From NCBI GenBank assembly GCA_965662735.1, contig CBFIIU010000013.1:1-61482 (forward strand): DNA of 61,482 bases, written 5' to 3'. The notes below the pieces were generated by a model. That model made no database searches. It saw only the letters and a program-made list of their open reading frames with translations, and was not told the DNA's origin. Below are positions 16,681-26,058 of this stretch, piece by piece; position 1 is the stretch's first letter, and the number at the start of each line of letters is the position of its first letter. The DNA comes from JAYODZ01 sp965662735. GTDB lineage: Bacteria > Pseudomonadota > Alphaproteobacteria > RS24. The translations under genes and the position numbers were made by a program.

Positions 16681-18177
16681 TTATGCGTCAACGCCCTCTT
16701 TACTTAGATCGGAGTTCAGCTCCGATGGCGTCCTTCCAACTGTGGACAGCCCTTTAGCACGATTATCCGCGCTTGTATCACCTGAATTTTGATCTAATTT
16801 GTAGACTTTTTCTGAGGTTTGAATATCCAAAGATTTGAGTTTCCGATGAAGTGCCGATCGCTCCATCCCTACGAAAGAGGCGGTGCGCGAAATATTGCCC
16901 CCAAATCGCTCTATTTGCGTTAATAAATATTCGCGTTCAAATAGCTCGCGCGCCTCCCGCAACGGCAAGGACACAATCCGGCTCGAGGACGCCGAGACCA
17001 CTGACATATTTTTTTCCGAGAGCACATCCCCGGGTAAATCGTCGTGGCTTAAGGCGGCACGATTATGGTCATTGGCGGAAATCATCATCTGCTCAATGCA
17101 ATTGCGGAGCTGACGAACATTGCCACTCCAATTATGCGCTTGCAAAATAGCCATGACATCATCTTCCACAGGCCGCGGTTTCATATTCAGCTGATCCGAA
17201 AGCACTGTAATAAAACTAGCAATCAAAACAGGAATATCTTCACGCCGCTCCTTGAGTGACGGCAAAAGCAGCTGCACAACGCCAATGCGGTGATATAAAT
17301 CTTGGAGAAGTTTCCCCTCTTGCATCAGTTTGGTTGGCTGTTGACTGGTGGAGGCTAAAACACGCACATCGACTTGAACATCGCCCTCTCCGTTCAGGCG
17401 CCGGAATTTATTTTCTGTCAAAAATTTCAGGAATTTTTGTTGGAGATCGAGAGGCCATTGATCAATCTCGTCAATATAAAGTGTCCCCCCATGGGCTTGT
17501 TCGAGAACGCCTGTCTCAACCCGGCCGTCGACTTCCTCTCCAAACAAAACTGCGGTGAGGCGATGCTCGTCATAAAGCGAAGCGCTCAGAACCAAAAACA
17601 TTTGCATCGCCCGCGCCGAATGAGCGTGGATCAGACGGGCCGCAATTTCACGCCCACTGCCGCGCGGCCCAGCCAGAAGAACACGGCTATTGCTCGCGCC
17701 CATTTTCTGGATGGCCAGATTAATTTTCTCAATTGCCGGAGAAATGCCGACCAAACGATCAATTTGACCGATCCGACGGCGTAAGTAGTTAATCTCTCTA
17801 TTCATCCGTAGCCGGTCCAGGGCGTGGGATATCGTCAGAAGTAACTTTTCCGTTTTGAACGGCTTCTCAATGTAGTCGACGGCGCCCATACGAATAGCGC
17901 TCACAGCAGTTTCAATGTTGCCATGTCCACTGATCATAATGACCGGAATATCGGCATGCGCCTTCGTAATTTGCTGCAGCAATTCGAGACCATCCAGCTG
18001 ACTTCCCTGTAACCATATATCTAAGATGATGAGGGATGGTCGGCGTTCTTTGATTTGTGACAGGGCTGAGCAACTATCATGTGCGGTTCTTGGCGTGTAA
18101 CCTTCATCGTGCAAGATCCCGCAAACCAGCTCCCGAATATCGTCCTCATCGTCAACAACCAATATATCAGCTGACAT
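16681..18177 (-). CDS. ntrX: Response regulator NtrX, with degenerate ATPase motifs
   Basis: 498 residues from ATG 18177, which overlaps the ntrY stop by 11 bp; longer in-frame starts would lie deep inside ntrY. Receiver domain: acidic pocket Asp10/Glu11, phosphorylation site Asp53 (ILDIWLQG), Lys106. AAA+ domain: Walker A is GPRGSGRE (170-177), with Arg176 where Lys is expected; Walker B region YIDEIDQWP is kept; the sigma54-contact GAFTGA loop is missing, as in other NtrX proteins. The FRxDLxxR element reads LLQDLYHR, losing the first Arg. A Fis-type HTH lies at about 415-452 (NISRTASFVGMERSALHRKL), followed by a 45-residue polar tail. It likely regulates as a DNA-binding protein without sigma54 activation. 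Confidence 0.95.
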   Translation of the reverse strand: MSADILVVDDEDDIRELVCGILHDEGYTPRTAHDSCSALSQIKERRPSLIILDIWLQGSQLDGLELLQQITKAHADIPVIMISGHGNIETAVSAIRMGAVDYIEKPFKTEKLLLTISHALDRLRMNREINYLRRRIGQIDRLVGISPAIEKINLAIQKMGASNSRVLLAGPRGSGREIAARLIHAHSARAMQMFLVLSASLYDEHRLTAVLFGEEVDGRVETGVLEQAHGGTLYIDEIDQWPLDLQQKFLKFLTENKFRRLNGEGDVQVDVRVLASTSQQPTKLMQEGKLLQDLYHRIGVVQLLLPSLKERREDIPVLIASFITVLSDQLNMKPRPVEDDVMAILQAHNWSGNVRQLRNCIEQMMISANDHNRAALSHDDLPGDVLSEKNMSVVSASSSRIVSLPLREARELFEREYLLTQIERFGGNISRTASFVGMERSALHRKLKSLDIQTSEKVYKLDQNSGDTSADNRAKGLSTVGRTPSELNSDLSKEGVDA

Positions 18178-20419
18178 AACTCTCCACCTTTGTCTTGTTG
18201 GGATCAACATGATGCGATTCTGGGAGCTCCAGAATAATCTGTGCCCCCTGCTTTTGACCATCGGGGCCGAGCGCATCACCAAATGTGATCCGCCCTCCAT
18301 GATCATCCATAATTTTCTTTACAATGGCCAAGCCGAGGCCTGTGCCTCCAATTCGACTGGTATTATATGGCTCAAGAAGCGATGTCCGATCCCCCGCCGG
18401 CCAACCGGGCCCATTATCGAAAATGGAAATATTCACCAAACCCGTATCTGTATTCTGAAGAGCCACAGTTATCGCCGCACCTTCAAGTCCGGCCTCTCCT
18501 GCACTCCGAATGGCCTCAACCGCGTTTTTCAATAAATTCGTAAGCGCTTGGCTTAGCAGACGATCATCGGCTTCGATCATCATGAGACCCGGATGATCGA
18601 AATTAAACGACACATCAGGATGGGCAACCCGTTGCAAAAACAAAGCACGGGAAATGACATCACACAGATCAAACCGACGCATCACCGCGCGCGGCATGCG
18701 CGCGAAAGAGGAAAACTCATCGACCATCCGCTCAATATCTCCGACTTGACGGATGATTGTGTCGGTGCAGGTTTCGAAGGTTTCAATGTCTTGGCTAATT
18801 TGATCTTTATATTTCCTCTTCAGCCGCTCGGCAGAGAGTTGGATGGGCGTAAGCGGATTCTTGATTTCATGGGCAATGCGCCGCGCAATATCGGCCCAGG
18901 CCGAAACCCTCTGCGCTGAAATTAAATCCGTAACATCATCGATACTGATCACCATATTGGTGCCGTGTGCGACCACATTACGCGCGACGGCGACACGTAA
19001 AATTTGTTCACTGCCATCCGCACCCAAACGCGACAATTGCGAGATAGACTGCCCTTTTTTGCTCTCAGTCGATATTAAAGAGGAAATTTCGGGAAAACAT
19101 TCGTCCAAGCTGGCGCCGATGAGCTGAGCCGATGGACGTCCGACCAATGTTCGAGCCGCTTTATTGGCGTGATTAATTTTGCCATTCTCATCAATACCGA
19201 TAATGGCCGCGCTGACGCTATTGAGCACCATTTTCATAAAACGGTTACGCTCATCTAAATTATCCCGAGCGCCAATAATCTGCTTTTGTTGGCGATCCAA
19301 ACGATGGATCATCTCGTTAAAGCCGAGGCCGAGCCGCCCCATTTCGTCATCGCGCCGAGCGGCGACACGTACCGACAAATCGCCATTCCCCACTTGTTCA
19401 GAGGCGCGCATGAGGTCGGAAATGGGTTCGGCAAGACGGTCAGCGAGCCACAGGCCCAGCCATATTGCTGACAATAAAATGACCAGGGCAATCACGATGT
19501 AGAGCATGGCGAATGTCAATTGCGCCTCAAATCGCCGCCCTTCCATTTCACTATATTCCTTAACCGCATCATTTGTGCGCGCTAAATGCTCAAGGACATT
19601 TGGGGCAACAAAACGGGTTGCCAAAATATAAAGGTTTGGGGTTATGCCCTCGATTTTTTGCAACACCTGCACCTGCGCCAGAGCTGCCACGGTAATAATA
19701 ATGGGCTTGCCCGATTGAGCGAGTTCCATCACCTCCTCAGGCGGCGTGATTAACTTCATTTCACTCGCGCGCGTGGCGCTGAAGCGCAAATTTCGACCGT
19801 CATCGATGATCATGAGACTTGGAATGGAGCGTAGCGCCGCTTGCGCGTTAAGGAATATCTCAAACCGGCGCTCTTCTTTTTGCATTGCCTCGGCTGACCG
19901 CGACAGATCGCGTGCAATCGCAACGACATCGCGTCGCAAGGTGTTGCGATGTTCGCTCAAATAGGCATTGGCGACAGCCGTCGTGTTGCTGATAATGGCT
20001 TTGGTTCGATCTGAGAACCAGCTATCCAAACCGCGATCGAGGGTCACAATAGCGAAGCTCGCCACAAAAATAGCGGGTAAGCTGGCAATGACCGCGAATA
20101 AAAAAACCAGCCGGCTATGCAGTTCTGCACCGATTTCTCCGCGCCGTTTTTGCCGCCGCAACCGGATTAACTGCCCCCCGACCACGCCTAACAGTCCGGT
20201 GACGATGAAGACATTTAGCCCAAATAAGAACCAAATCGCCTCGCGACTCGGGGTAATTGGCGTCAAACCTGTCAAAATGAAATAGGTTCCGACGCCGCTA
20301 ATGAGGCCGGTAACAGCGAAAAAAACCGAGAGTAATTTGATCAAGTCACGGCGAGCCGACGCCGACCGGAATATATTTCGCCAAAAAGGCTGCTGCGTTG
20401 GGAGATTCGAGACTGTCAT
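18167..20419 (-). CDS. ntrY: Sensor histidine kinase NtrY
   Basis: 750 residues, the usual NtrY length. Membrane segments at about 28-50, 61-82 and 102-124, an extracytoplasmic part of about 170 residues, another segment at about 302-324, then HAMP (LADRLAEPISDLMRASEQV), a PAS domain (about 390-500), the dimerisation/phosphoacceptor helix with His517 (ARRIAHEIKNPLTP), N box near 628-636 (NLLKNAVEA) and G boxes FDNGPGW and GGTGLGLAIV. It phosphorylates NtrX, in relatives in response to redox or nitrogen and envelope cues. It is separated from metG by 93 bp containing a strong inverted repeat. Confidence 0.96.
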   Translation of the reverse strand: MTVSNLPTQQPFWRNIFRSASARRDLIKLLSVFFAVTGLISGVGTYFILTGLTPITPSREAIWFLFGLNVFIVTGLLGVVGGQLIRLRRQKRRGEIGAELHSRLVFLFAVIASLPAIFVASFAIVTLDRGLDSWFSDRTKAIISNTTAVANAYLSEHRNTLRRDVVAIARDLSRSAEAMQKEERRFEIFLNAQAALRSIPSLMIIDDGRNLRFSATRASEMKLITPPEEVMELAQSGKPIIITVAALAQVQVLQKIEGITPNLYILATRFVAPNVLEHLARTNDAVKEYSEMEGRRFEAQLTFAMLYIVIALVILLSAIWLGLWLADRLAEPISDLMRASEQVGNGDLSVRVAARRDDEMGRLGLGFNEMIHRLDRQQKQIIGARDNLDERNRFMKMVLNSVSAAIIGIDENGKINHANKAARTLVGRPSAQLIGASLDECFPEISSLISTESKKGQSISQLSRLGADGSEQILRVAVARNVVAHGTNMVISIDDVTDLISAQRVSAWADIARRIAHEIKNPLTPIQLSAERLKRKYKDQISQDIETFETCTDTIIRQVGDIERMVDEFSSFARMPRAVMRRFDLCDVISRALFLQRVAHPDVSFNFDHPGLMMIEADDRLLSQALTNLLKNAVEAIRSAGEAGLEGAAITVALQNTDTGLVNISIFDNGPGWPAGDRTSLLEPYNTSRIGGTGLGLAIVKKIMDDHGGRITFGDALGPDGQKQGAQIILELPESHHVDPNKTKVESYVS

Positions 20420-20461
20420 AGACGCCCTGTGAGACCGACCCTGTAAGCGTTGAGGCTATCC

Positions 20462-20487
20462 AACATGTTGCAAAGATGCAACATGTT
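20462..20487. promoter_or_regulatory. 11-bp perfect inverted repeat between metG and ntrY
   Basis: Arms AACATGTTGCA and TGCAACATGTT flank the 4-base spacer AAGA. Each arm also contains the palindrome AACATGTT, so two identical 8-bp palindromes sit 18 bp apart centre to centre. In the minus-strand transcript it folds into an 11-bp stem with a UCUU loop, but no U-tract follows, so it is not a classic intrinsic terminator. It lies 43-68 bp upstream of the ntrY start, a good place for an operator, an attenuator or an RNA processing site. Confidence 0.65.
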
Positions 20488-20512
20488 TATGGATTTACGG
20501 GGCGCCACCCCA

Positions 20513-22063
20513 CTATTGGGCGGTTTCGGGCGGAAGTTCTAAGCGGGGAAAAGCGGGTTCAGGCGCTGGAATTGAGGCGCCATCGCGCAAACGTCCGGCC
20601 TCTCCAAGGGCTGAGAAATCTCGCTCATCCTCTGCAATGGCCAAGCCGTCGAGCAATTTTGTACATCCGATCGGAATGATAGGGCTCAGCAAAATGGCTG
20701 CCTGTCTCACAATCTCAGCAGCTGTATAGAGAATAGCGGACATTCGATCTGGATCGGTCTTTTTCAATGCCCAGGGCTCTTGTGCTGCAAAATACCGATT
20801 AGCTTCCGACACTACTGCCATGACTTGAGATGCGTAGCTATGAATCTCATAACTTTCCATCGCCTGTTGGACTGTGCCGGCACATGCGTCCATCTGCGCG
20901 ATCAAAGCTCGATCGATTTCTTGCAATCCTGAACCCTGTGTTACGACACCGCTACAATTTTTGGTAATCATGGATAAACAGCGTTGGGACAAATTGCCCA
21001 AATCATTGGCCAAATCGGCGTTGACGCGATTAACAATGGCTTCGTCACTAAAGCTGCCATCGCGACCAAAAGGCACCTCACGCGCAAAAAAATAGCGCAC
21101 CGCATCGCTGCCATAGCGTTCAACCAACGCCATCGGATCGAGCACATTACCAACCGACTTGGACATTTTTTCACCGCGCACCGTGAGAAACCCATGCGCG
21201 AAAACATGTTTAGGCAGATCGAGCCCCGCCGACATTAAGAAAGCCGGCCAATAGACAGTATGAAAGCGGGTAATATCTTTGCCGATAATGTGCACGTCCC
21301 CCGGCCAGAAATCTCGCCACCGATCGCTCATGGTATCGGGAAAGCCCAATGAACTAATGTAATTTGTGAGCGCATCCATCCAAACATAAATCACATGGGC
21401 GGGATCGTCGGGTACGGGAATGCCCCAGTCGAAACTGGTTCGAGATATGGACAAATCCTTCAGACCGGACGACACAAATTGAATAATTTCGTTCCGCCGT
21501 GCTTCGGGTTGGATAAACTCTGGATGGGCTTCAAAATAAGCAAGTAATGCGTCTTGATAGGCCGACAAACGGAAAAAGTAACTCTCTTCCTCAAGCCATT
21601 CGACTGGCGTTCCTGTTGGCGCAGATTTCTCGCCCTGCTCGGATATGATTAACTCGCTCTCGGTGTAAAACGCCTCGTCGCGAACCGAATACCACCCCGC
21701 GTAACTATCTTTATATATATCGCCGTTCTGCGCGATCCGCCGCCACATTTCTTTAACCGACGCGTAATGACGGAGCTCGGAGGTTCGAATGAAGTCGTCG
21801 GGCGTGCAATTCAAGGCACTCACCATATCGCGAAATGCGGGTGTTAATTCATCCGCCAAGTCCCGCGCGGTTTTGCCTTGCGCCCGAGCCGTTTGATACA
21901 TTTTTTGGCCATGATCGTCGGTGCCGGTTACGAACCAAACCCGATAGCCCAAGGCCCGCTTAAAACGAGCGATGATATCAGTCGCGATCACCTCATAGCC
22001 ATGGCCGATATGCGGTGCTCCGTTGGGATAGGATATAGCTGTCGAAATGAAAAAGTTTTTCAT
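20513..22063 (-). CDS. metG: Methionyl-tRNA synthetase
   Basis: 516 residues from ATG 22063 (MKNFFISTAISYPNG), 8 bp after holB. Class I signatures are intact: HIGH at 18-21 (GAPHIGHGYEV) and KMSKS (RGEKMSKSVGN). The connective peptide contains SVRDEAFYTESEL and no CxxC knuckles, so this is the zinc-less form common in alphaproteobacteria. The anticodon-binding helical domain is complete and there is no C-terminal tRNA-binding extension. It charges initiator and elongator tRNA-Met in the cytoplasm and is the last gene of the rlpA-dacC-tmk-holB-metG series. Confidence 0.97.
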   Translation of the reverse strand: MKNFFISTAISYPNGAPHIGHGYEVIATDIIARFKRALGYRVWFVTGTDDHGQKMYQTARAQGKTARDLADELTPAFRDMVSALNCTPDDFIRTSELRHYASVKEMWRRIAQNGDIYKDSYAGWYSVRDEAFYTESELIISEQGEKSAPTGTPVEWLEEESYFFRLSAYQDALLAYFEAHPEFIQPEARRNEIIQFVSSGLKDLSISRTSFDWGIPVPDDPAHVIYVWMDALTNYISSLGFPDTMSDRWRDFWPGDVHIIGKDITRFHTVYWPAFLMSAGLDLPKHVFAHGFLTVRGEKMSKSVGNVLDPMALVERYGSDAVRYFFAREVPFGRDGSFSDEAIVNRVNADLANDLGNLSQRCLSMITKNCSGVVTQGSGLQEIDRALIAQMDACAGTVQQAMESYEIHSYASQVMAVVSEANRYFAAQEPWALKKTDPDRMSAILYTAAEIVRQAAILLSPIIPIGCTKLLDGLAIAEDERDFSALGEAGRLRDGASIPAPEPAFPRLELPPETAQ

Positions 22064-22071
22064 GATGTGTC

Positions 22072-23139
22072 TTATATCGCTTTGGCCAGTGGCATCAAGT
22101 CGCGGACGGCTTTGAAGCATGATAAGGCGGCTTGTTTCTTATCAAGATTAAAGGTCTGCGTTTCTTGACTAATTTCGCCAAGCTTATGCCAGCAGGCATA
22201 TAATGCGTTGGGATCAACCTGCTGTGTCAATACATCCGCCAATTCTTGCTCGTTGGCAAAGAGAGGTTGAAAGCCTGAGTGGTCTGACTGATGACGCGCC
22301 AAGCGATAAATCCAATCGCGCAAGAGGGTCACGAATAAGGTGAATTGCTCGGACTGATCGCGTCGGCTGACGCTCTCACAAAACCGATAAAGCTCGCTTA
22401 TAGATTGGTTTCCGCGGCTCGATAAAAGCGACATAATCGTCTCAAACAAAGCAAGCCCCCCGTGATGCACCATATCTACCGCGCGACCGACGCTTCCTTG
22501 GGCCAAGTACACCGCAGCAGCGCGTGTTTGGGCATCCGATTGAGGCAATAAGTTACTTAAAATATCAGCTGCAAGTTCTTGATTAGGAGCGATAAAACTA
22601 AGGCGTTGGCACCGAGATCTAATGGTGTCAATGACCCGCCCCGCATTATGATTAATGATCAGGATCAGGCAATAATCGGGCGGCTCCTCGAGCAACTTCA
22701 ACAGCGCGTTTACCGCTTGGCGCGTCATGTCATCGATGGAATCAATAATCGCCACGCGCCACTGGCTTCGCCCAGCGCTTCGTGTGAAGAAAGCCTTAAG
22801 CTCGCGAATTTGCTCCACATCAATGGAGTGCTTCGCTCCCTCTTCTTCCGAGAGGGCCACCACCCGCAAGTCGGGGTGAACACCGCGGCTCACCAGATGG
22901 CCAGACTCCGATTGAAACCCCGCCGCAAGCTCTGTTTCATTTTTCGGCGGGCCGGCATTCAAAACAGCGCGCGCCAGCAAAAGAGCAAAGGTCATTTTGC
23001 CAACGCCTCGCGGGCCCGTGAACAGCCAACCATGCCCCAGACGACCCGCAATTACGGACTGGTAGAAATGAGTTTTGGCGTGATCCTGGCCCAAAACCTG
23101 GGGCGTCAGCCAAGGCGTCGCAACATCAACTTGATCCAT
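22072..23139 (-). CDS. holB: DNA polymerase III subunit delta prime
   Basis: 355 residues with the clamp-loader AAA+ fold. P-loop GPRGVGKMTFALLLAR at about 42-57, sensor region LLKLLEEPPDYCLILIINH, and the SRC arginine-finger motif in DTIRSRCQRLSF, as expected for delta prime, which supplies the finger to the neighbouring gamma/tau subunit. The four-cysteine zinc module normally after the P-loop is absent, a known alphaproteobacterial variation. It helps load the beta clamp on DNA. Located 18 bp downstream of tmk on the same strand. Confidence 0.95.
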   Translation of the reverse strand: MDQVDVATPWLTPQVLGQDHAKTHFYQSVIAGRLGHGWLFTGPRGVGKMTFALLLARAVLNAGPPKNETELAAGFQSESGHLVSRGVHPDLRVVALSEEEGAKHSIDVEQIRELKAFFTRSAGRSQWRVAIIDSIDDMTRQAVNALLKLLEEPPDYCLILIINHNAGRVIDTIRSRCQRLSFIAPNQELAADILSNLLPQSDAQTRAAAVYLAQGSVGRAVDMVHHGGLALFETIMSLLSSRGNQSISELYRFCESVSRRDQSEQFTLFVTLLRDWIYRLARHQSDHSGFQPLFANEQELADVLTQQVDPNALYACWHKLGEISQETQTFNLDKKQAALSCFKAVRDLMPLAKAI

Positions 23140-23157
23140 AGGAGCGATAATACGCGA

Positions 23158-23790
23158 TTATTCGCTGAAACCGAAGCGGGCCTTGATCTGCTTTTCGACT
23201 TCCGACCAGACAAGGTCAAAACTATGTTGCGCGTCAATCTGCACCATTCGCTCGTGATACAGAGCAGTTAAGGATTTAAAGCCCGTGCGGATACGCTCAT
23301 GATACTCCGCCCCCTTCTTCTCGAAACGGGCATCTCCCCCCCGTTTCTCGGCTCGAGCAAGCCCCATCTCTACGGGCAGATCCAGGACAAATGTCACATC
23401 CGGCAACAGCCCACCGCAGGCTTGTTGGTGCAGAGCCATCGCCATTTCAACGCCCGCATTCCCCGCAATACCTTGATACACCAAGGTCGAGTCGATAAAG
23501 CGATCGCATAAAACCCATTTCCCCGCAGCCAGCGCAGGCGCAATGACATGATGCACATGTTCCGCTCGGGCGGCGGTCATCATAAGAAGTTCCGAAACAG
23601 GCAGCCAACGCCCTGGGTCGCCTTGAACCAATAAGCGCCGCAACTCTTCGCCTTGCGGCGTTCCACCTGGCTCTCGCGTCTCAACAAACTCAATGCCGCG
23701 CTGACGCAAAAAACCAGCGAGCCGGGTCAGTTGCGTGGTCTTTCCACCACCCTCACCGCCTTCAAACGAAATGAACTTGCCTGGTGCCAT
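23158..23790 (-). CDS. tmk: Thymidylate kinase
   Basis: 210 residues. The P-loop FEGGEGGGKTTQ is at residues 9-20, the DR(Y/F/H) motif is CDRFIDSTLVYQG, and the flexible LID segment holds RAEKRGGDARFEKKG. It phosphorylates dTMP to dTDP with ATP. The gene overlaps the end of dacC by 1 bp, so the two are coupled. Nothing unusual. Confidence 0.97.
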   Translation of the reverse strand: MAPGKFISFEGGEGGGKTTQLTRLAGFLRQRGIEFVETREPGGTPQGEELRRLLVQGDPGRWLPVSELLMMTAARAEHVHHVIAPALAAGKWVLCDRFIDSTLVYQGIAGNAGVEMAMALHQQACGGLLPDVTFVLDLPVEMGLARAEKRGGDARFEKKGAEYHERIRTGFKSLTALYHERMVQIDAQHSFDLVWSEVEKQIKARFGFSE

Positions 23791-24950
23791 TATCTATCTC
23801 CAAACATAAGATACGCTGCGGCCGAAAAGGCCCGTCCCAAAATACCTGCCCGATCAATATCTGCTTCCGCGACAAGATCAAATTGTTGCGACACCATATT
23901 AGGGGCCGTTACGCGCAACGTGCCCAGTTTTTGGCCTTTTTGAATGGGAGCAAAGGCCGGTTTATCATAGGTGACCGTCATGGCCACATTGCGCCGTCCC
24001 GTGCGCGGCAGAATGACCTTAACCTGCTTTTGCGGAATGAGAACCGCGCGCCGGCTATCGCCCTGCCAAACCGGAATATCGGTCACACGCTCTTCCCCAT
24101 CATATAAAACTGTCGTGGTAAAGGATCTAAAGCCCCAGTTCAGCAAGGAGCGCGCTTCACTCGCCCGCTCGCGCTTGCTCGCCAAACCATTTAGAACAAC
24201 AATCAGCCTCCGCCCATTTTGCTCGGCTGAGGCGACCAAGCCATATCCGGAGTCATTCGTATGACCGGTTTTCAGGCCATCCGCGCCCATATTCGCAAAT
24301 AATAATGGATTACGATTGGACTGGGTAATGCCATTCCATGTGAAAGATCGCTCTGAGAAAAGCGAGTAATACTCCGCATAATCGGTGACCAACAGCTTGG
24401 CGAGATGGGCGAGGTCGCGCGCCGACATGACGTGATTTGGATCCGGCAGGCCCGTACTGTTTGTGAAAACCGAGTCCTTCATGCCCAGCTCGCGGGCGCG
24501 TTCGGTCATCGCTAGAGCGAAATTATCCTCACTGCCCGCCAACCCCTCAGCCAAAACGATGCAGGCATCATTTCCCGATTGAATGATCACGCCGCGCAAT
24601 AGGTTCTGAACACTTACCTTACTTTTCACATCCAAAAACATCGTGGAGCCACCCGAGGCCGCTCCGCCCGTGCGCCATGCGTGTTCGCTTACAAAAAACT
24701 CATCATCGAGCTTAATGCGCCCATCTTTAAGGGCATCAAACACCATCAACACGGTCATCAGCTTGCTCATACTGGCTGGCGCCATCGGCACCTGCGCATT
24801 TTTGTCGTAAAGCGCGATCCCCGTTTCAACATCCAACACATAGGCATAATTGGCTGCGGTTTGTTGAGCGATCGCCGAATAACCGGAGACGGCTAACAGC
24901 CCCAGCCCGATAAAAAAGCAATGAACCCGCTTCAGAAGTTGTTGAACCAT
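23790..24950 (-). CDS. dacC: Serine-type D-alanyl-D-alanine carboxypeptidase (S11)
   Basis: About 386 residues from ATG 24950, which has GAGGA 8 bases upstream; an earlier ATG at 24974 lies inside rlpA and lacks a site. A signal peptide (residues 1-29, ending AIAQ) directs export. Active-site motifs: SxxK as SMSK (60-63), SGN in IIQSGNDACIVLAEG, and KTG in GLKTGHTNDSGYG. A C-terminal PBP5-type beta domain follows. It trims the terminal D-Ala of peptidoglycan stem peptides in the periplasm. Lies between rlpA and tmk, in the conserved order. Confidence 0.95.
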   Translation of the reverse strand: MVQQLLKRVHCFFIGLGLLAVSGYSAIAQQTAANYAYVLDVETGIALYDKNAQVPMAPASMSKLMTVLMVFDALKDGRIKLDDEFFVSEHAWRTGGAASGGSTMFLDVKSKVSVQNLLRGVIIQSGNDACIVLAEGLAGSEDNFALAMTERARELGMKDSVFTNSTGLPDPNHVMSARDLAHLAKLLVTDYAEYYSLFSERSFTWNGITQSNRNPLLFANMGADGLKTGHTNDSGYGLVASAEQNGRRLIVVLNGLASKRERASEARSLLNWGFRSFTTTVLYDGEERVTDIPVWQGDSRRAVLIPQKQVKVILPRTGRRNVAMTVTYDKPAFAPIQKGQKLGTLRVTAPNMVSQQFDLVAEADIDRAGILGRAFSAAAYLMFGDR

Positions 24951-24960
24951 GATCGTGTCC

Positions 24961-25869
24961 TCACTTTCGTTCAATCACATGCGCGTCGGAATAACCTGCC
25001 TCGACAAGCCGAGATAAGGTATCCGACGTCATTTCTCTAATATTTGCGCCACCGACAACAACCCGATAGAGCGACTGGCCATCGCGCTCGATTACTTCAA
25101 CATCACTCGCGGCATAGTCGGCAAGCCGTCGGCTCAGGCGCTCCGCATTATCGCGGTCGCTAAACACCCCCGCCTGAACCGTGTATCGATAGGCGGATGG
25201 CGGCTTTTCATTTTCCCGTGTCAATGGAACGCCATCTTCGAGACGACGGGTAACAACGTCCCCCACAGGGGCGGCTTCAACCTGTTTTTGGCTACGAGGG
25301 GTCACCGGCCTCTTGGCATAAAACACTTCGGGCTCATCATCCTCGACCCCAAAAATCCGTCGCCCAGATTTATCATATAGCGGTGCACGCCCCAAATATT
25401 CAACCTTCACGCGTGCCGTACCTTTTTCCTTGAACCCCAAAATTTCCGCCGCGCGCCGCGACACATCAATTTCTCGGTTCTTTTTAAACGGGCCACGATC
25501 ATTTACCCGCAAAATAACGGTCCGATTATTCTCCAAATTGGTCACCCGCACACGCACCGGCATCGGCAAGGTGGGATGGGCGGCCGTCATCAAATCCATG
25601 TTAAAGATCTCGCCATTCGCTGTCGGCCGACCGTGAAATTTGGGTCCATACCAAGAGGCTATCCCTGTCGACACATAGGATGTGTTTTCCTGCGGATAAT
25701 ACCAGTCACCGGCAATTTGATAGGGGGTGCCGATTTTATAAATACCGCCAGCGGCCTCCCCGCGACCCGATTGCGCCGCATCGCCCGACCCAAGCCGGGG
25801 CCCGCCCCCACAAGCGGACAAAAACAGCGCCATTGAAAGCGACAAGAACTGCGATCGAAAAATCAGCAT
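24961..25869 (-). CDS. rlpA: Septal ring lytic transglycosylase RlpA, lipoprotein with SPOR domain
   Basis: 302 residues. A lipoprotein signal peptide ends in the lipobox LSAC with Cys20. The double-psi beta-barrel domain (about 67-155) has GIASWYGPKFHGRPTANGE and the catalytic-type Asp in VNDRGPF. A linker follows, then a C-terminal SPOR domain (about 225-302, starting YRYTVQAGVFSDRDNAERL) that binds denuded glycan at the septum. It cleaves naked glycan strands during division. First gene of the dacC-tmk-holB-metG series and divergent from tRNA-Ser. Confidence 0.95.
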   Translation of the reverse strand: MLIFRSQFLSLSMALFLSACGGGPRLGSGDAAQSGRGEAAGGIYKIGTPYQIAGDWYYPQENTSYVSTGIASWYGPKFHGRPTANGEIFNMDLMTAAHPTLPMPVRVRVTNLENNRTVILRVNDRGPFKKNREIDVSRRAAEILGFKEKGTARVKVEYLGRAPLYDKSGRRIFGVEDDEPEVFYAKRPVTPRSQKQVEAAPVGDVVTRRLEDGVPLTRENEKPPSAYRYTVQAGVFSDRDNAERLSRRLADYAASDVEVIERDGQSLYRVVVGGANIREMTSDTLSRLVEAGYSDAHVIERK

Positions 25870-25968
25870 GGCTCCACAAAATTTTCAAAAATATAGCCAG
25901 ATTCGTGCACTTCGCCATCTCCAAGCCTTGCGCTTTAGAGATTCCATGAGTAAACCTCTGTATAGACC

Positions 25969-26058
25969 GGAGAGGTGGCTGAGTGGTTGAAAGCGGCGGT
26001 CTTGAAAACCGTTGAGCGTTTGCGCGTTCCGGGGGTTCGAATCCCTCCCTCTCCGCCA
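25969..26058 (+). tRNA. tRNA-Ser (anticodon UGA)
   Basis: A 90-nt class II tRNA. The acceptor stem GGAGAGG pairs with CCTCTCC (26048-26054), discriminator G, and CCA is encoded (26056-26058). D arm: TGGCTGAGTGG; anticodon arm with loop CTTGAAA and anticodon TGA; a long variable arm (GTTGAGCGTTTGCGCGTTCC); T arm GGGGGTTCGAATCCC. It reads UCN codons, mainly UCA. Its 3' end is the left boundary of the proposed island. Confidence 0.98.
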
